Positions 16,934 through 26,074 of a stretch of 64,000 bases of DNA are shown here, one piece after another (the stretch's first letter is position 1; each line of letters begins with the position of its first letter). The stretch comes from Streptomyces bikiniensis (GTDB taxonomy: Bacteria > Actinomycetota > Actinomycetes > Streptomycetales > Streptomycetaceae): positions 18,015 to 82,014 of the forward strand of contig JNWL01000026.1 in the NCBI GenBank assembly GCA_000716465.1. Direction: 5' to 3'. A model generated the notes under the pieces. It did not search any database. It saw only the letters and a list, made by a program, of their open reading frames with translations, and had not been told where the DNA came from. The position numbers were made by a program, and so were the translations under genes.

Positions 16934-17499
16934 CGTGCTGTGTCTCCTGCTCGGTCGCGGTCCGTGTGAGCCAGGGCAATTCTCACACGCCGGGCCTGAG
17001 GGGCGCGCTCGCCGCCGTTCCGCGCGTCCCGCCGGGAGGATCGCGGGCGGCTTCCCGGAGGGCGCCCGGGAGGCCCCCGGAAGGCCTTCGGGTGCCTTTT
17101 CCGGCGCCCTCCCCGAGGCCTTTCCGAGGCCGCCCGGACGGCCTCCCGCCGACCCCCGCCCGACCTTCCGCCCGGTCCACCGGGCGGCCTCCCGCCGACC
17201 CCCGCCCGACTTTCCGCCCGGTCCACCGGGCGGTCTTCCGGACGGCCTCCGCCCGGGCCCGCCCGGACCGCCTCCGCCCGGCCGCCCGGGGGCCTTCCGG
17301 CGGCTCCCCCGGGTCCTCCGGCCCGCGCTTCCGGGCCCTTCGTCCGGCGGGCGGCCTAACCACTGCCGGGGGTATTGTCAAGGGGGTAATGCCGCCCTAT
17401 CGGGGCTTTCCGAGCCCTTTTGATTGACGTACGGGCCGGGAAGGCGGAGCTGGGGCACCGCCCGGGGCCCTTCCGCAGGACTGGACAGGAGACCACGGC
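16934..17499. other. 566-bp pfkA / pta intergenic region
   Basis: No gene is supported. The centre (about 17030-17340) is very GC-rich and repetitive, including a 46-bp tandem duplication. The pta-proximal end drops in GC (17355-17430) and probably holds the pta promoter. A small GGGCT-TTCCG-AGCCC hairpin followed by TTTT (17403-17422) could act as an attenuator or terminator on the plus strand. Confidence 0.5.
17139..17230. repeat. 46-bp tandem duplication
   Basis: Two adjacent 46-bp copies (17139-17184 and 17185-17230) differ at one base (C to T). Each contains the dyad CCCGGT-CCACCGGG. Confidence 0.9.
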
Positions 17500-19581
17500 G
17501 TGACGCGCAGCGTGTACGTGACCGGGATCGACCGCGGTGACGGCCGCCAGGTCGTCGAGCTGGGAGTCATGGAGCTCCTCACCCGCCAGGTGGACCGGGT
17601 GGGGGTGTTCCGGCCGCTGGTGCACGACGGGCCCGACCGCCTCTTCGACCTGCTGCGCGCCCGCTACCGGCTCTCGCAGGACGCCGCGACGGTCTACGGC
17701 ATGGACTACCAGGAGGCGTCCGCGCTCCAGGCCGAGCGGGGCACCGACGAGCTGGTCTCCCGGCTGGTCGACCGCTTCCACGCCGTCGCCCGCGAGTACG
17801 AGGTCGTCCTCGTCCTGGGCACCGACTTCGCCGCCACCCAGCTCCCCGACGAGCTGGCGATCAACGCGCGGCTCGCCAACGAGTTCGGCGCCTCCGTCAT
17901 CCCGGTGGTCGGCGGCAAGGGCCAGTCGGCGGAGTCCGTGCGGGCCGAGGCGCGCAACGCCTTCCGGGCGTACGACGGGCTCGGCTGCGACGTGCTCGCG
18001 ATGGTGGTCAACCGGGTGGCGGCCGAGGACCGGGAGGCCATCGCGGAGCGGCTGGCGGCCCGGCTGCCGGTGCCCTGCTACGTCCTGCCGGACGAGCCGG
18101 CCCTGTCGGCGCCGACCGTCGCCCAGATCACCCACGCGCTCGGCGGCACCGTCGTCCTCGGGGACGACGCCGGGCTCGCCCGGGACGCCCTGGACTTCGT
18201 CTTCGGCGGCGCGATGCTGCCGAACTTCCTGAACGCCCTGACGCCCGGCTGCCTGGTCGTCACCCCCGGGGACCGGGCCGACCTGGTCGTCGGCGCGCTC
18301 GCCGCGCACTCGGCGGGCACCCCGCCGATCGCCGGGGTGCTGCTCACCCTGAACGAGCGGCCCAGCGAGGAGATCCTGACCCTGGCGGCCCGGCTCGCGC
18401 CCGGCACCCCGGTGGTCTCGGTCGCCGGGAACAGCTTCCCGACGGCCGCCGAACTCTTCGCCCTGGAGGGCAAGCTGAACGCGGCCACGCCGCGCAAGGC
18501 GGAGACAGCGCTCGGCCTGTTCGAGCGGCACGTGGACACCGCCGACCTGCTCAGGCGGGTCTCGGTGGCCCGCAGCGGCCGGGTCACCCCGATGATGTTC
18601 GAGCACGAGCTGCTCGAACAGGCACGGGCCGACCGGCGCCGGGTGGTGCTCCCGGAGGGCACGGAGGAGCGGGTGCTCCGCGCGGCCGACGTGCTGCTGC
18701 GCCGGGACGTGTGCGACCTGACGCTGCTCGGGGACGTGGAGAGCATCCGCAAGAAGGCCGCCGACCTGAGCGTGGACCTGCGCGACACGCAGCTGATCGA
18801 CCCGCACACCTCGGAGCTGCGGGACGCGTTCGCGGAGAAGTACGCGGCGCTGCGGGCCCACAAGGGCGTGACCGTGGAGCTGGCGTACGACGTGGTGTCG
18901 GACGTGAACTACTTCGGCACCCTGATGGTGGAGGAGGGCCTGGCCGACGGGATGGTGTCCGGCGCGGTGCACTCCACGGCGGCGACGATCCGCCCGGCCT
19001 TCGAGATCATCAAGACGAAGCCGGACGCGTCGATCGTCTCGTCGGTCTTCTTCATGTGCCTGGCGGACAAGGTCCTGGTGTACGGCGACTGCGCGGTCAA
19101 CCCGGACCCGGACGCCGAGCAGCTCGCGGACATCGCCGTCCAGTCGGCGGCCACCGCGGCCCGGTTCGGCGTGGAGCCGCGGATCGCGATGCTCTCGTAC
19201 TCCACGGGCACCTCGGGCTCCGGCGCCGACGTCGACAAGGTGCGGGAGGCGACCAAGCTCGTCCGGGAGGCGCGCCCGGAGCTGCGGATCGAGGGGCCCA
19301 TCCAGTACGACGCGGCCGTGGAGCCCTCGGTGGCGGCGACGAAGCTGCCGGACTCCGAGGTGGCGGGGCAGGCGTCGGTGCTGGTCTTCCCCGACCTGAA
19401 CACCGGCAACAACACGTACAAGGCCGTGCAGCGCTCGGCCGGCGCCGTGGCCGTCGGCCCGGTGCTCCAGGGCCTGCGCAAGCCCGTGAACGACCTCTCG
19501 CGGGGTGCGCTCGTCAGCGACATCGTCAACACGGTCGCCATCACGGCGATCCAGTCCCAGGGTCAGGAGCTCCCCGCATGA
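17500..19581 (+). CDS. pta: Phosphate acetyltransferase (long form)
   Basis: 693 residues, so the long Pta type. The N-terminal BioD-like P-loop ATPase domain (1-about 220) and DRTGG domain (about 230-340) precede the catalytic PTA domain (about 365-693). Catalytic-domain motifs include YSTGTSGSGADVDKV, EGPIQYDAAVEP, FPDLNTGNNTYKAVQRS and GLRKPVNDLSRG. It interconverts acetyl-CoA and acetyl phosphate. GTG 17500 is preceded by GGAG. The stop overlaps the ackA start as ATGA, so the pair is translationally coupled. Confidence 0.95.
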   Translation: MTRSVYVTGIDRGDGRQVVELGVMELLTRQVDRVGVFRPLVHDGPDRLFDLLRARYRLSQDAATVYGMDYQEASALQAERGTDELVSRLVDRFHAVAREYEVVLVLGTDFAATQLPDELAINARLANEFGASVIPVVGGKGQSAESVRAEARNAFRAYDGLGCDVLAMVVNRVAAEDREAIAERLAARLPVPCYVLPDEPALSAPTVAQITHALGGTVVLGDDAGLARDALDFVFGGAMLPNFLNALTPGCLVVTPGDRADLVVGALAAHSAGTPPIAGVLLTLNERPSEEILTLAARLAPGTPVVSVAGNSFPTAAELFALEGKLNAATPRKAETALGLFERHVDTADLLRRVSVARSGRVTPMMFEHELLEQARADRRRVVLPEGTEERVLRAADVLLRRDVCDLTLLGDVESIRKKAADLSVDLRDTQLIDPHTSELRDAFAEKYAALRAHKGVTVELAYDVVSDVNYFGTLMVEEGLADGMVSGAVHSTAATIRPAFEIIKTKPDASIVSSVFFMCLADKVLVYGDCAVNPDPDAEQLADIAVQSAATAARFGVEPRIAMLSYSTGTSGSGADVDKVREATKLVREARPELRIEGPIQYDAAVEPSVAATKLPDSEVAGQASVLVFPDLNTGNNTYKAVQRSAGAVAVGPVLQGLRKPVNDLSRGALVSDIVNTVAITAIQSQGQELPA

Positions 19582-20864
19582 CCGCGCCCACGTCCACTCC
19601 GACGCGCGTACTCGTCCTCAACTCCGGTTCTTCGTCCCTGAAGTACCAGCTCATCGACATGCGCGACGGCAGCCGTCCGGCGCAGGGGATCGTGGAGCGG
19701 ATCGGCGAGGAGACCTCGCGGCTCGCGCACACCCCGCTCCGGGAGGGGGGCGGGGGGAAGCGCGAGAGGAACGGTCCGATCTCCGACCACTCGGCCGCCC
19801 TGAAGGCGGTCGCCGAGGAGCTGGCGGCGGACGGCCTGGGCCTGGACTCCCCCGAGCTGGCGGCGATCGGGCACCGGGTGGTGCACGGCGGGCTGCGGTT
19901 CACCGAGCCGACCGTCGTGAACGGCGAGGTGCTGGCGGAGATCGAGCGGCTCGTGCCGGTGGCGCCGCTGCACAACCCGGCGAACCTGATCGGCATCCGC
20001 ACGGCGATGGCGCTGCGGCCCGATCTGCCGCAGGTGGCGGTCTTCGACACCGCCTTCCACACGACGATGCCGGAGTCGGCGGCGCGGTACGCGATCGACG
20101 TGGAGACCGCCGACGCGCACCGGATCCGGCGGTACGGCTTCCACGGCACCTCGCACGCGTACGTCTCGCGGGAGACGGCGCGGCTGCTCGGGAAGGCGCC
20201 GGAGGAGGTGAACGTGATCGTGCTGCACCTGGGGAACGGGGCGTCCGCGTCGGCGGTGCGGGGCGGCCGGTGCGTGGACACCTCGATGGGCCTGACGCCG
20301 CTGGAGGGCCTGGTCATGGGGACCCGGTCGGGCGACATCGACCCGGCGGTCACCTTCCACCTGCGGCGGGTGGCGGGGATGTCGGCGGACGAGATCGACG
20401 TCCTGCTGAACAAGCGGTCCGGGCTGGTGGGACTCTGCGGCGACAACGACATGCGGGAGATCCGCCGCCGGATCGACGAGGGCGACGAGCGGGCGGCGCT
20501 CGCCTTCGACGTCTACGTCCACCGGCTGAAGAAGTACATCGGGGCGTACTACGCGGTGCTCGGCCGGGTGGACGCGGTGGCGTTCACGGCGGGGGTGGGC
20601 GAGAACGCGGCGCCGGTGCGGCAGGCGGCGATCGCGGGCCTGGAGGAGCTGGGGCTCGCGGTGGACGCGGAGCTGAACGCCGCGCGGTCGGACGGGGCGC
20701 GGATCATCTCGCCGGAGTACGCGCGGGTGGCGGTCGCCGTGGTGCCGACGGACGAGGAGCTGGAGATCGCGCGCCAGAGCTACGCGCTCGTACGGGGCAC
20801 GGACGCACCGGACGGGACCGCTCGGGAGGCGCTCGTACGGGGTGCGGAGGGCTCGAACGAGTGA
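19578..20864 (+). CDS. ackA: Acetate kinase
   Basis: 428 residues. It converts acetyl phosphate and ADP to acetate and ATP. Motifs are VLVLNSGSSSLKYQL, HRVVHGG, FDTAFHTTMP, RYGFHGTSHAYVS, MGLTPLEGLVMGTRSGDIDP and FTAGVGENA. A short polar insertion (REGGGGKRERNG, about residue 55) is of a kind common in actinobacterial AckA. ATG 19578 overlaps the pta TGA. About 40 extra residues at the C-terminus after VVPTDEELEIARQ are unconserved. Confidence 0.95.
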   Translation: MTAPTSTPTRVLVLNSGSSSLKYQLIDMRDGSRPAQGIVERIGEETSRLAHTPLREGGGGKRERNGPISDHSAALKAVAEELAADGLGLDSPELAAIGHRVVHGGLRFTEPTVVNGEVLAEIERLVPVAPLHNPANLIGIRTAMALRPDLPQVAVFDTAFHTTMPESAARYAIDVETADAHRIRRYGFHGTSHAYVSRETARLLGKAPEEVNVIVLHLGNGASASAVRGGRCVDTSMGLTPLEGLVMGTRSGDIDPAVTFHLRRVAGMSADEIDVLLNKRSGLVGLCGDNDMREIRRRIDEGDERAALAFDVYVHRLKKYIGAYYAVLGRVDAVAFTAGVGENAAPVRQAAIAGLEELGLAVDAELNAARSDGARIISPEYARVAVAVVPTDEELEIARQSYALVRGTDAPDGTAREALVRGAEGSNE

Positions 20865-20905
20865 TCGCCTGAGCGACCGCCCGCCCATTTGTACTTTCCG
20901 CCAGT

Positions 20906-20946
20906 CGGAATATTCCGCAGTGAAACAAACCGATAGGATCCGCCTC
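20906..20946 (+). promoter_or_regulatory. pyk promoter with 12-bp palindrome
   Basis: The perfect palindrome CGGAATATTCCG (20906-20917) lies 16 bp upstream of a -10 box TAGGAT (20934-20939), which is 7 nt before ATG 20947. It therefore occupies the -35 region and is a plausible operator; the mRNA is probably leaderless. Confidence 0.6.
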
Positions 20947-22377
20947 ATGCGCCGTTCCAAAATCGTCTGCACGCTGGGCCCCGCCGTCGACTCGTATGAG
21001 CAGCTGAAGGCTCTCATCGAGGCCGGCATGAACGTGGCCCGATTCAACTTCAGCCACGGCTCCCAGGCAGAACACCAGGAGCGGTACGACCGCGTCCGGC
21101 AGGTCGCCGCGGACACCGGGCGGGCCGTCGGCGTCCTCGCCGACCTCCAGGGCCCGAAGATCCGCCTGGAGACCTTCGCCGAGGGACCGGTCGAGCTGGT
21201 GCGCGGTGACGAGTTCACCATCACCACCGAGGACGTCCCGGGCGACAAGTCGATCTGCGGCACCACGTACAAGGGGCTGCCCGGCGACGTCTCCAAGGGC
21301 GACCAGGTCCTCATCAACGACGGCAACGTCGAGCTGCGGGTGGTCGAGGTCGAGGGCCCCCGGGTCAGGACCATCGTCATCGAGGGCGGCGTCGTCTCGG
21401 ACCACAAGGGCATCAACCTGCCCGGCGCGGCCGTCAACGTCCCGGCCCTGTCCGAGAAGGACGTCGACGACCTGCGCTTCGCCCTGCGGATGGGCTGCGA
21501 CATGGTCGCCCTGTCGTTCGTGCGGGACGCCGACGACGTCAAGGACGTCCACAAGGTGATGGACGAGGAGGGCCGCCGGGTCCCCGTCATCGCCAAGGTG
21601 GAGAAGCCGCAGGCCGTCGAGAACATGGCCGACGTCGTCGCCGCGTTCGACGCGGTCATGGTGGCCCGCGGCGACCTCGCCGTGGAGTACCCCCTGGAGA
21701 AGGTCCCGATGGTGCAGAAGCGCCTGGTGGAGCTCTGCCGCCGGAACGCCAAGCCGGTCATCGTCGCCACCCAGATGATGGAGTCGATGATCACCAACTC
21801 GCGTCCGACCCGCGCCGAGGCGAGCGACGTCGCCAACGCGATCCTGGACGGCGCGGACGCGGTCATGCTGTCGGCCGAGTCCTCGGTCGGCGCGTACCCG
21901 ATCGAGACCGTCAAGACGATGTCGAAGATCGTCACGGCGGCCGAGGAGGAGCTGCTCTCCAAGGGCCTCCAGCCCCTGGTCCAGGGCAAGAAGCCGCGCA
22001 CCCAGGGCGGTTCGGTCGCCCGCGCGGCCTGCGAGATCGCGGACTTCCTGGGCGGCAAGGCGCTGGTCGCCTTCACCCAGTCCGGCGACACGGCCCGCCG
22101 CCTCTCGCGCTACCGCGTCCAGCAGCCGATCCTCGCCTTCACCACGGACGAGAACACCCGCAACCAGCTCACTCTGAGCTGGGGCGTCGAGTCCTTCGTC
22201 GTCCCGCACGTGGACAACACCGACGCGATGGTGGACCTCGTGGACGCCGAGCTCCTGAAGCTCCAGCGCTACAACGAGGGCGACACCATGGTCATCACGG
22301 CCGGCTCGCCCCCCGGCGTCCCCGGCACCACGAACATGGTCCGCGTCCACCACCTGGGCGGCGGCGAGCGCGACTGA
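20947..22377 (+). CDS. pyk: Pyruvate kinase
   Basis: 476 residues. It makes pyruvate and ATP from phosphoenolpyruvate. Motifs are MRRSKIVCTLGPA, MNVARFNFSHG, LADLQGPKIR, the catalytic lysine in VIAKVEKPQAVENM, MVARGDLAVEYPLEKVP, and ATQMMESMITNSRPTRAEASDVANAI. The C-terminal allosteric domain ends in GTTNMVRVHHLG. It has its own promoter 82 bp after ackA, so it need not be part of the pta-ackA unit. Confidence 0.95.
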   Translation: MRRSKIVCTLGPAVDSYEQLKALIEAGMNVARFNFSHGSQAEHQERYDRVRQVAADTGRAVGVLADLQGPKIRLETFAEGPVELVRGDEFTITTEDVPGDKSICGTTYKGLPGDVSKGDQVLINDGNVELRVVEVEGPRVRTIVIEGGVVSDHKGINLPGAAVNVPALSEKDVDDLRFALRMGCDMVALSFVRDADDVKDVHKVMDEEGRRVPVIAKVEKPQAVENMADVVAAFDAVMVARGDLAVEYPLEKVPMVQKRLVELCRRNAKPVIVATQMMESMITNSRPTRAEASDVANAILDGADAVMLSAESSVGAYPIETVKTMSKIVTAAEEELLSKGLQPLVQGKKPRTQGGSVARAACEIADFLGGKALVAFTQSGDTARRLSRYRVQQPILAFTTDENTRNQLTLSWGVESFVVPHVDNTDAMVDLVDAELLKLQRYNEGDTMVITAGSPPGVPGTTNMVRVHHLGGGERD

Positions 22378-22399
22378 CGCGCCCGCGCCGGACGCACGT

Positions 22400-22441
22400 G
22401 ACGGTGGGCCGCACCCCTGGCGAGGGGCGCGGCCCACCGTC
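22400..22441. terminator. Terminator hairpin after pyk
   Basis: Arms GACGGTGGGCCGC / GCGGCCCACCGTC with an inner CCCCT/AGGGG pairing. It sits 22 bp after the pyk stop and just before the convergent gene's end. Confidence 0.8.
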
Positions 22442-22452
22442 GTCCGTCCGGA

Positions 22453-22812
22453 TCAACCGTCCTCGTCGTCATCGTCGTCGTCGAGGACCGACGGCTCCAG
22501 CCTGGTCAGCAGGAACCGCAGGTCGTCACGTTCGTGGGCCATTTCCAGGACGCGCATCATGGCGGGCACCCCGGCGTCCCGGGTGATCACCAGATCGGGG
22601 CACTGGAACTGAATGCGCTCGTACTCCTCGCGCTCCCCCTCCATCCATCGCCGGATCGCCCCGAGCGTGAGGAAGGTGGCGCTGTACCGCGTCCCGTCCC
22701 GGAGCGTGACGATCACGTCGACGTTGTCCACGGTGGCCTCGTCGTCCTCGGCGCCCAGCATGAACACGGCGTCGAAGTGCGGCGTCCTCACCCGGTGCAG
22801 TGGATCACCCAT
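22453..22812 (-). CDS. Conserved hypothetical protein, acidic C-terminus
   Basis: 119 residues of unrecognised family. The N-terminal half looks like mixed alpha/beta (VDVIVTLRDGTRYSATFLTLGAIRRWME), and the C-terminus ends in a run of acidic residues (LDDDDDDEDG). No membrane segment or signal peptide is seen. ATG 22812 has GGAGGAG 3 nt upstream. Convergent with pyk. I cannot assign a function. Confidence 0.7.
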   Translation of the reverse strand: MGDPLHRVRTPHFDAVFMLGAEDDEATVDNVDVIVTLRDGTRYSATFLTLGAIRRWMEGEREEYERIQFQCPDLVITRDAGVPAMMRVLEMAHERDDLRFLLTRLEPSVLDDDDDDEDG

Positions 22813-23010
22813 GAAGCTCCTCCCCTCGCTCGATGGCCTCGCCCCCTTCCCGCTCGCCGGACCCGGAACACCGTGCGGTACCCACCGGCCGGCAGGGCGA
22901 CGATCCTCCTCATCAGTTGCCCGGCAGCGGGAGGTGGAGCTTCTCGTTCATGAAGTCCGCCTCGGGGAAGCAGGAGGCGCGGATGCGGTGCGGCTCGATC
23001 CGGAAAAGAA

Positions 23011-23049
23011 CCATGGGCCGCACTCCCACGAAGTGAGTGCGGCCCATGG
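23011..23049 (-). terminator. Intrinsic terminator of the DUF6230 operon
   Basis: 15-bp stem CCATGGGCCGCACTC / GAGTGCGGCCCATGG with a 9-nt loop. On the minus strand it is followed by TTCTTTT, a U-tract unusual for this GC content. Confidence 0.85.
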
Positions 23050-23082
23050 CGTGGTGCGGCTCCCGGAGTGGTACGGGGGGGG

Positions 23083-24384
23083 TCAGCTCGGCTCGATCGT
23101 GTTGCGGAGGCCCGGGATCCTGAGGGTGCCGCCGAACTGGCCGGCCTGCTTCAGCTCCACGTCGCTGAACCAGACGTACGGGATGTCCACCGGGGGCGGG
23201 GATTCCGGGCTGAAGGTGATCCGGACGAAGGGGAGGCTGAAGATGTTGCCCTTCAGCTCCTCCGTGTACATCGTGACCGTGCCGCCGGTGATGGTGGAGT
23301 CCTCGCCCTTGGCCGAACGGACGTGGGCCGTGCGCCCCGCGGAGTGGTCCGTCATCTGGTGCAGGTCCTTGATGGTCACATCGGTCGCGGTGAACTTCAG
23401 GACCTTCTTGACCTTGCCGCCGTAGGTCTTCACCTCGACGATGCCGTGGTACTTCAGACCGCTCAGCGTGAGCTTCGTGCTCTCCAGACGCCACGGCTCG
23501 TCCGGGAGCAGCGGGATGCCCGGCTCCGGTTCGGCCGCCGCGAGCGCCGCGTCGTCGCGCTCGGGGCACGGGAAGCGGGGCTTGGCGCCCTCGGGTATGT
23601 CCTCGTCCTTCTTGGCGTCGAGGCCCTTCGCGCTCTCCGGCAGTTCCTCGGTCGTGGCCCCGGCCTTCTCGGCGGCCTCGCGGATCACGGCCTTCTTCTT
23701 CTCCGCGTCCGGGTCGACGGCCGGCTTCGGGGCCGTGGTGGCCTTCGGGTCGGCGGTCGGCCTCGGCACGGCGGTCGTGGCGCTCGGGGCCGGGGCCGTC
23801 GGCGCCGCCGTGGTGGACGTGGCCGTCGCGGTGGGCGTGGCCGTCGGCTTCGGGTCCGGGCCGTCGAAGAGGTCCTTCAACGCGTCGCCCAGGCCCAGCG
23901 GGTCCAGCGGGTTCTTCGACTTCGTCGGCGTGGGTGTGGCCGTCGGGGTCGGCGTGGCGGCGGGCTTCGGGGCCGTGGTGGTGGTCAGCTTCCGCTGCGT
24001 GGTCGCCTGTCCGGTCGCCGTCGCGGTCGGCGTCGGCGTCGCGGTGGCGGACGGGGTGCCGGAGGGGGTCGCCGTGGGGGACGCGGTCGCGGTCGCCGAG
24101 GGGGTGGCCGTCGGCTTCGCCTTCTCCTTCTCCGTCTCCGTGGCCTCCGGCGTCGGCTCGTCCGAGCGCGTCACGCAGGGGCCGGGGGCGAAGGGGACGT
24201 CCTTGTCGTCGGCGAGGGCGATCTTGGGCGTGAGGCCCATGCCCACGAACACCGCGGTCGGCATGGCGGCCAGCGCCATCGCCTTGCCCGCGGGGCCCTG
24301 GATCCTGTTCAGCAGCGACTTGCGTGGGGCCGCGTGCCGCGGTCCGCCCTTCGCGAGCGCCGGCTGGGTCTCGTCACCCCGCAC
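23083..24384 (-). CDS. Exported protein with Thr/Pro/Ala stalk, third gene of DUF6230 operon
   Basis: 433 residues. The hydrophobic stretch after a basic N-terminus (AMALAAMPTAVFVGMGLTPKIALADD, about residues 35-60) looks like a signal peptide or anchor. Residues about 75-235 are a TATPTP-type low-complexity stalk. Residues about 295-433 form a compact predicted beta-rich domain (LESTKLTLSGLKYHGIVEV, VPYVWFSDVELKQAGQFGG-like segment). GTG 24384 has GGGAGGA and overlaps the DUF6114 gene by 11 bp. The architecture resembles a surface-displayed domain on a stalk. Some C-terminal spacing recalls the DUF6230 gene product, so distant relationship is possible. Function unknown. Confidence 0.75.
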   Translation of the reverse strand: MRGDETQPALAKGGPRHAAPRKSLLNRIQGPAGKAMALAAMPTAVFVGMGLTPKIALADDKDVPFAPGPCVTRSDEPTPEATETEKEKAKPTATPSATATASPTATPSGTPSATATPTPTATATGQATTQRKLTTTTAPKPAATPTPTATPTPTKSKNPLDPLGLGDALKDLFDGPDPKPTATPTATATSTTAAPTAPAPSATTAVPRPTADPKATTAPKPAVDPDAEKKKAVIREAAEKAGATTEELPESAKGLDAKKDEDIPEGAKPRFPCPERDDAALAAAEPEPGIPLLPDEPWRLESTKLTLSGLKYHGIVEVKTYGGKVKKVLKFTATDVTIKDLHQMTDHSAGRTAHVRSAKGEDSTITGGTVTMYTEELKGNIFSLPFVRITFSPESPPPVDIPYVWFSDVELKQAGQFGGTLRIPGLRNTIEPS

Positions 24385-24934
24385 TGTTCCTCCCGCCGTT
24401 GGCGTCGATCGTCTTGTCGGTCGCGTGGTGCTCCGGCCCGCGCTGCTCCGGCAGACCGGCCGTCAGTACGGCTCCGGCCTCCGCCGAGGTTTCCGCCGAG
24501 GCCTCCGGCTCGCCGCCGTCCTCCGTGTCCACGGCCTCCTCGACCGGGGGCGCGGGCGCCCAGGAAATGGACATGGCACCGCCGATCATGGAGAGCAGGA
24601 ACCCGATGACGAGGCCACCGAAGTTCGACACCGGGAGGGAGACGAGCGCCAGGATGATCGCCGCGACACCCGCGAACACCCGGACGATGGGCTGGAACCA
24701 CATCGTCAGACCGAGCGTGATGAGCAGGACGCCGATGATCAGCGCACCCGCGCCGGCGGTCGTCGCCATGGCGAGGGTCATGTTCCCGAGCCGCATGTCG
24801 CCGTACGGCAGATACGCGATCGGTACACCGCCCAACATGGTGAGCAGTCCCGCCCAGAAGGGCCGGGTCTGCCGCCAGGCCTTGAACCGGTTCTCCTTGG
24901 GGACTTCGCGGGAAGCGGTGGACTCGGCGCTCAT
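24374..24934 (-). CDS. DUF6114 membrane protein
   Basis: 186 residues. About four TM helices lie in residues 27-130 (FWAGLLTMLGGVPIAYLPYG; AMATTAGAGALIIGVLLITLG; VFAGVAAIILALVSLPVS; GLVIGFLLSMIGGAMSISWA), followed by an acidic Ala/Glu-rich tail. It matches the DUF6114 proteins usually found next to DUF6230 proteins in Streptomyces. ATG 24934 has GGGAG 8 nt upstream. It is the middle gene of the three-gene operon. Function unknown; a membrane partner for the two exported products is inference. Confidence 0.75.
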   Translation of the reverse strand: MSAESTASREVPKENRFKAWRQTRPFWAGLLTMLGGVPIAYLPYGDMRLGNMTLAMATTAGAGALIIGVLLITLGLTMWFQPIVRVFAGVAAIILALVSLPVSNFGGLVIGFLLSMIGGAMSISWAPAPPVEEAVDTEDGGEPEASAETSAEAGAVLTAGLPEQRGPEHHATDKTIDANGGRNSAG

Positions 24935-25050
24935 GGAAACAGCTCCCTGGAAGCGGTCTTGCTGAGAAGAATTACTGAGAGAGATGGAGCCGCGGATACG
25001 CGGCCGTGCGGGCGGGGCCGCACGGGACGACCCCGCCCGCCGGACCGGCA

Positions 25051-25728
25051 CTAGCCGACGAAGCACTCCTTGACGCCGCGGTGCAGCGAGAGCTTCAGGT
25101 CGGGGAGCTTGAAGGTGGCGGCGGTGGTCGCCCACGCCTTCTGCTCCACGTTCGACAGCACCGCGTGCTCGGCGCGCTGTCCGAATCCGGTCGGGTACAC
25201 CTTCTTCTCGGTGCCGGGCTGGATGCCGGGCTTGCTCTTGTTCTCGGCATTGAGCGCGCCGGCCGCGACGCCGATGTCGATGTTGGTGAACGCGGCATCG
25301 GCCTTCAGGTCCGAGACATCCAGGTAGATGCCCTTGGCGTAGACCATGTCCTCCTTCTTGCCGCTCTTCTCGGCGTCGGTGCCCGCCGTCAGCTGGAGGG
25401 AGACCGGGCCGACGAACGGGACCTCGGGGGTCACGACGGACTGGCACATACCGGTGATGTACGCCTCGGAGAAGCCCGAGACGGCGACGGGGGCGGAGAT
25501 GTTCTCGCCCTTGAGGTCCTTGCCGTTGACGTAACTGCCGTACTGGACGAAGTCCCAGCCCTCAAGCTGCTTCGCCTTGACCTTGAACTCCTGGCCGGAG
25601 ATCGCGAACGACGCCGCGAGCGCGCCCTGCGCCAGGCCGACGCCGATCGCTGCCGTCGCCGCCAGGCTGGGCACCATGACGACGGCGAAACGCTTCCATC
25701 TGGTCCCGCCACGAACCTGGGACTTCAT
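25051..25728 (-). CDS. DUF6230-family exported protein
   Basis: 225 residues. It has a clear N-terminal signal sequence (basic MKSQVRGGTRWKR, hydrophobic FAVVMVPSLAATAAIGVGLA, likely cleavage after ALA in QGALAASFAI). The mature part is a predicted beta-rich domain (FKVKAKQLEGWDFVQYGSYV; PVSLQLTAGTDAEKSGKKED; GIYLDVSDLKADAAFTNIDIGVAAG) ending in LSLHRGVKECFVG, with a cysteine pair (C about 88 and about 222) that could be disulfide bonded outside. ATG 25728 has AGGAGG 6-7 nt upstream. First gene of the operon; a stem-loop at 25004-25025 separates it from the DUF6114 gene. Function not known to me. Confidence 0.75.
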   Translation of the reverse strand: MKSQVRGGTRWKRFAVVMVPSLAATAAIGVGLAQGALAASFAISGQEFKVKAKQLEGWDFVQYGSYVNGKDLKGENISAPVAVSGFSEAYITGMCQSVVTPEVPFVGPVSLQLTAGTDAEKSGKKEDMVYAKGIYLDVSDLKADAAFTNIDIGVAAGALNAENKSKPGIQPGTEKKVYPTGFGQRAEHAVLSNVEQKAWATTAATFKLPDLKLSLHRGVKECFVG

Positions 25729-26074
25729 GAGAATCCTCCTTCTCGGACGTACATCTCCAGAAGGGGCGTGGGCCCGTTCTGCGATGGGAGAAGAGCTACG
25801 TCCTCGGGAAGGAGAGCGCCGAGGCGGCGAACGGCGCAGTACGCCTCCGCATCACCGGCGATCACCCCCGAGCGACAACCATGGGCCGCGCGGTGCGCGC
25901 GGCCTGATCGGACAGGCCCCGTTCGGTGCGAGCGGGAACCCCCCTGTCCGCGACCGGCGCCGGAGCGCCGGTCCGCCCGGTGGGGACCCTCCCCGCGGTC
26001 CCGGTTGGTTGCCGGGGTGTGCGGTTCGGACCGAGCGTGGCCGATCGTGGTCCATTCCGGGCGCCCGCACAAGG

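Noticed and set aside
16966..17427. Several overlapping Pro/Arg-rich frames in the pfkA/pta gap
   Set aside because: They span a tandem repeat and the pta promoter, lack RBS, and their peptides are repeat-derived.
22913..23011. 33-codon minus-strand ORF (MVLFRIEPHRIRASCF...)
   Set aside because: Its start lies in the U-tract and stem of a strong terminator and it has no SD; better explained as terminator sequence.
23700..24180. Thr/Pro repeats considered as a frameshifted or spurious frame
   Set aside because: The frame runs uninterrupted from a good SD and signal-like N-terminus to a compact C-terminal domain, so the stalk is probably real.
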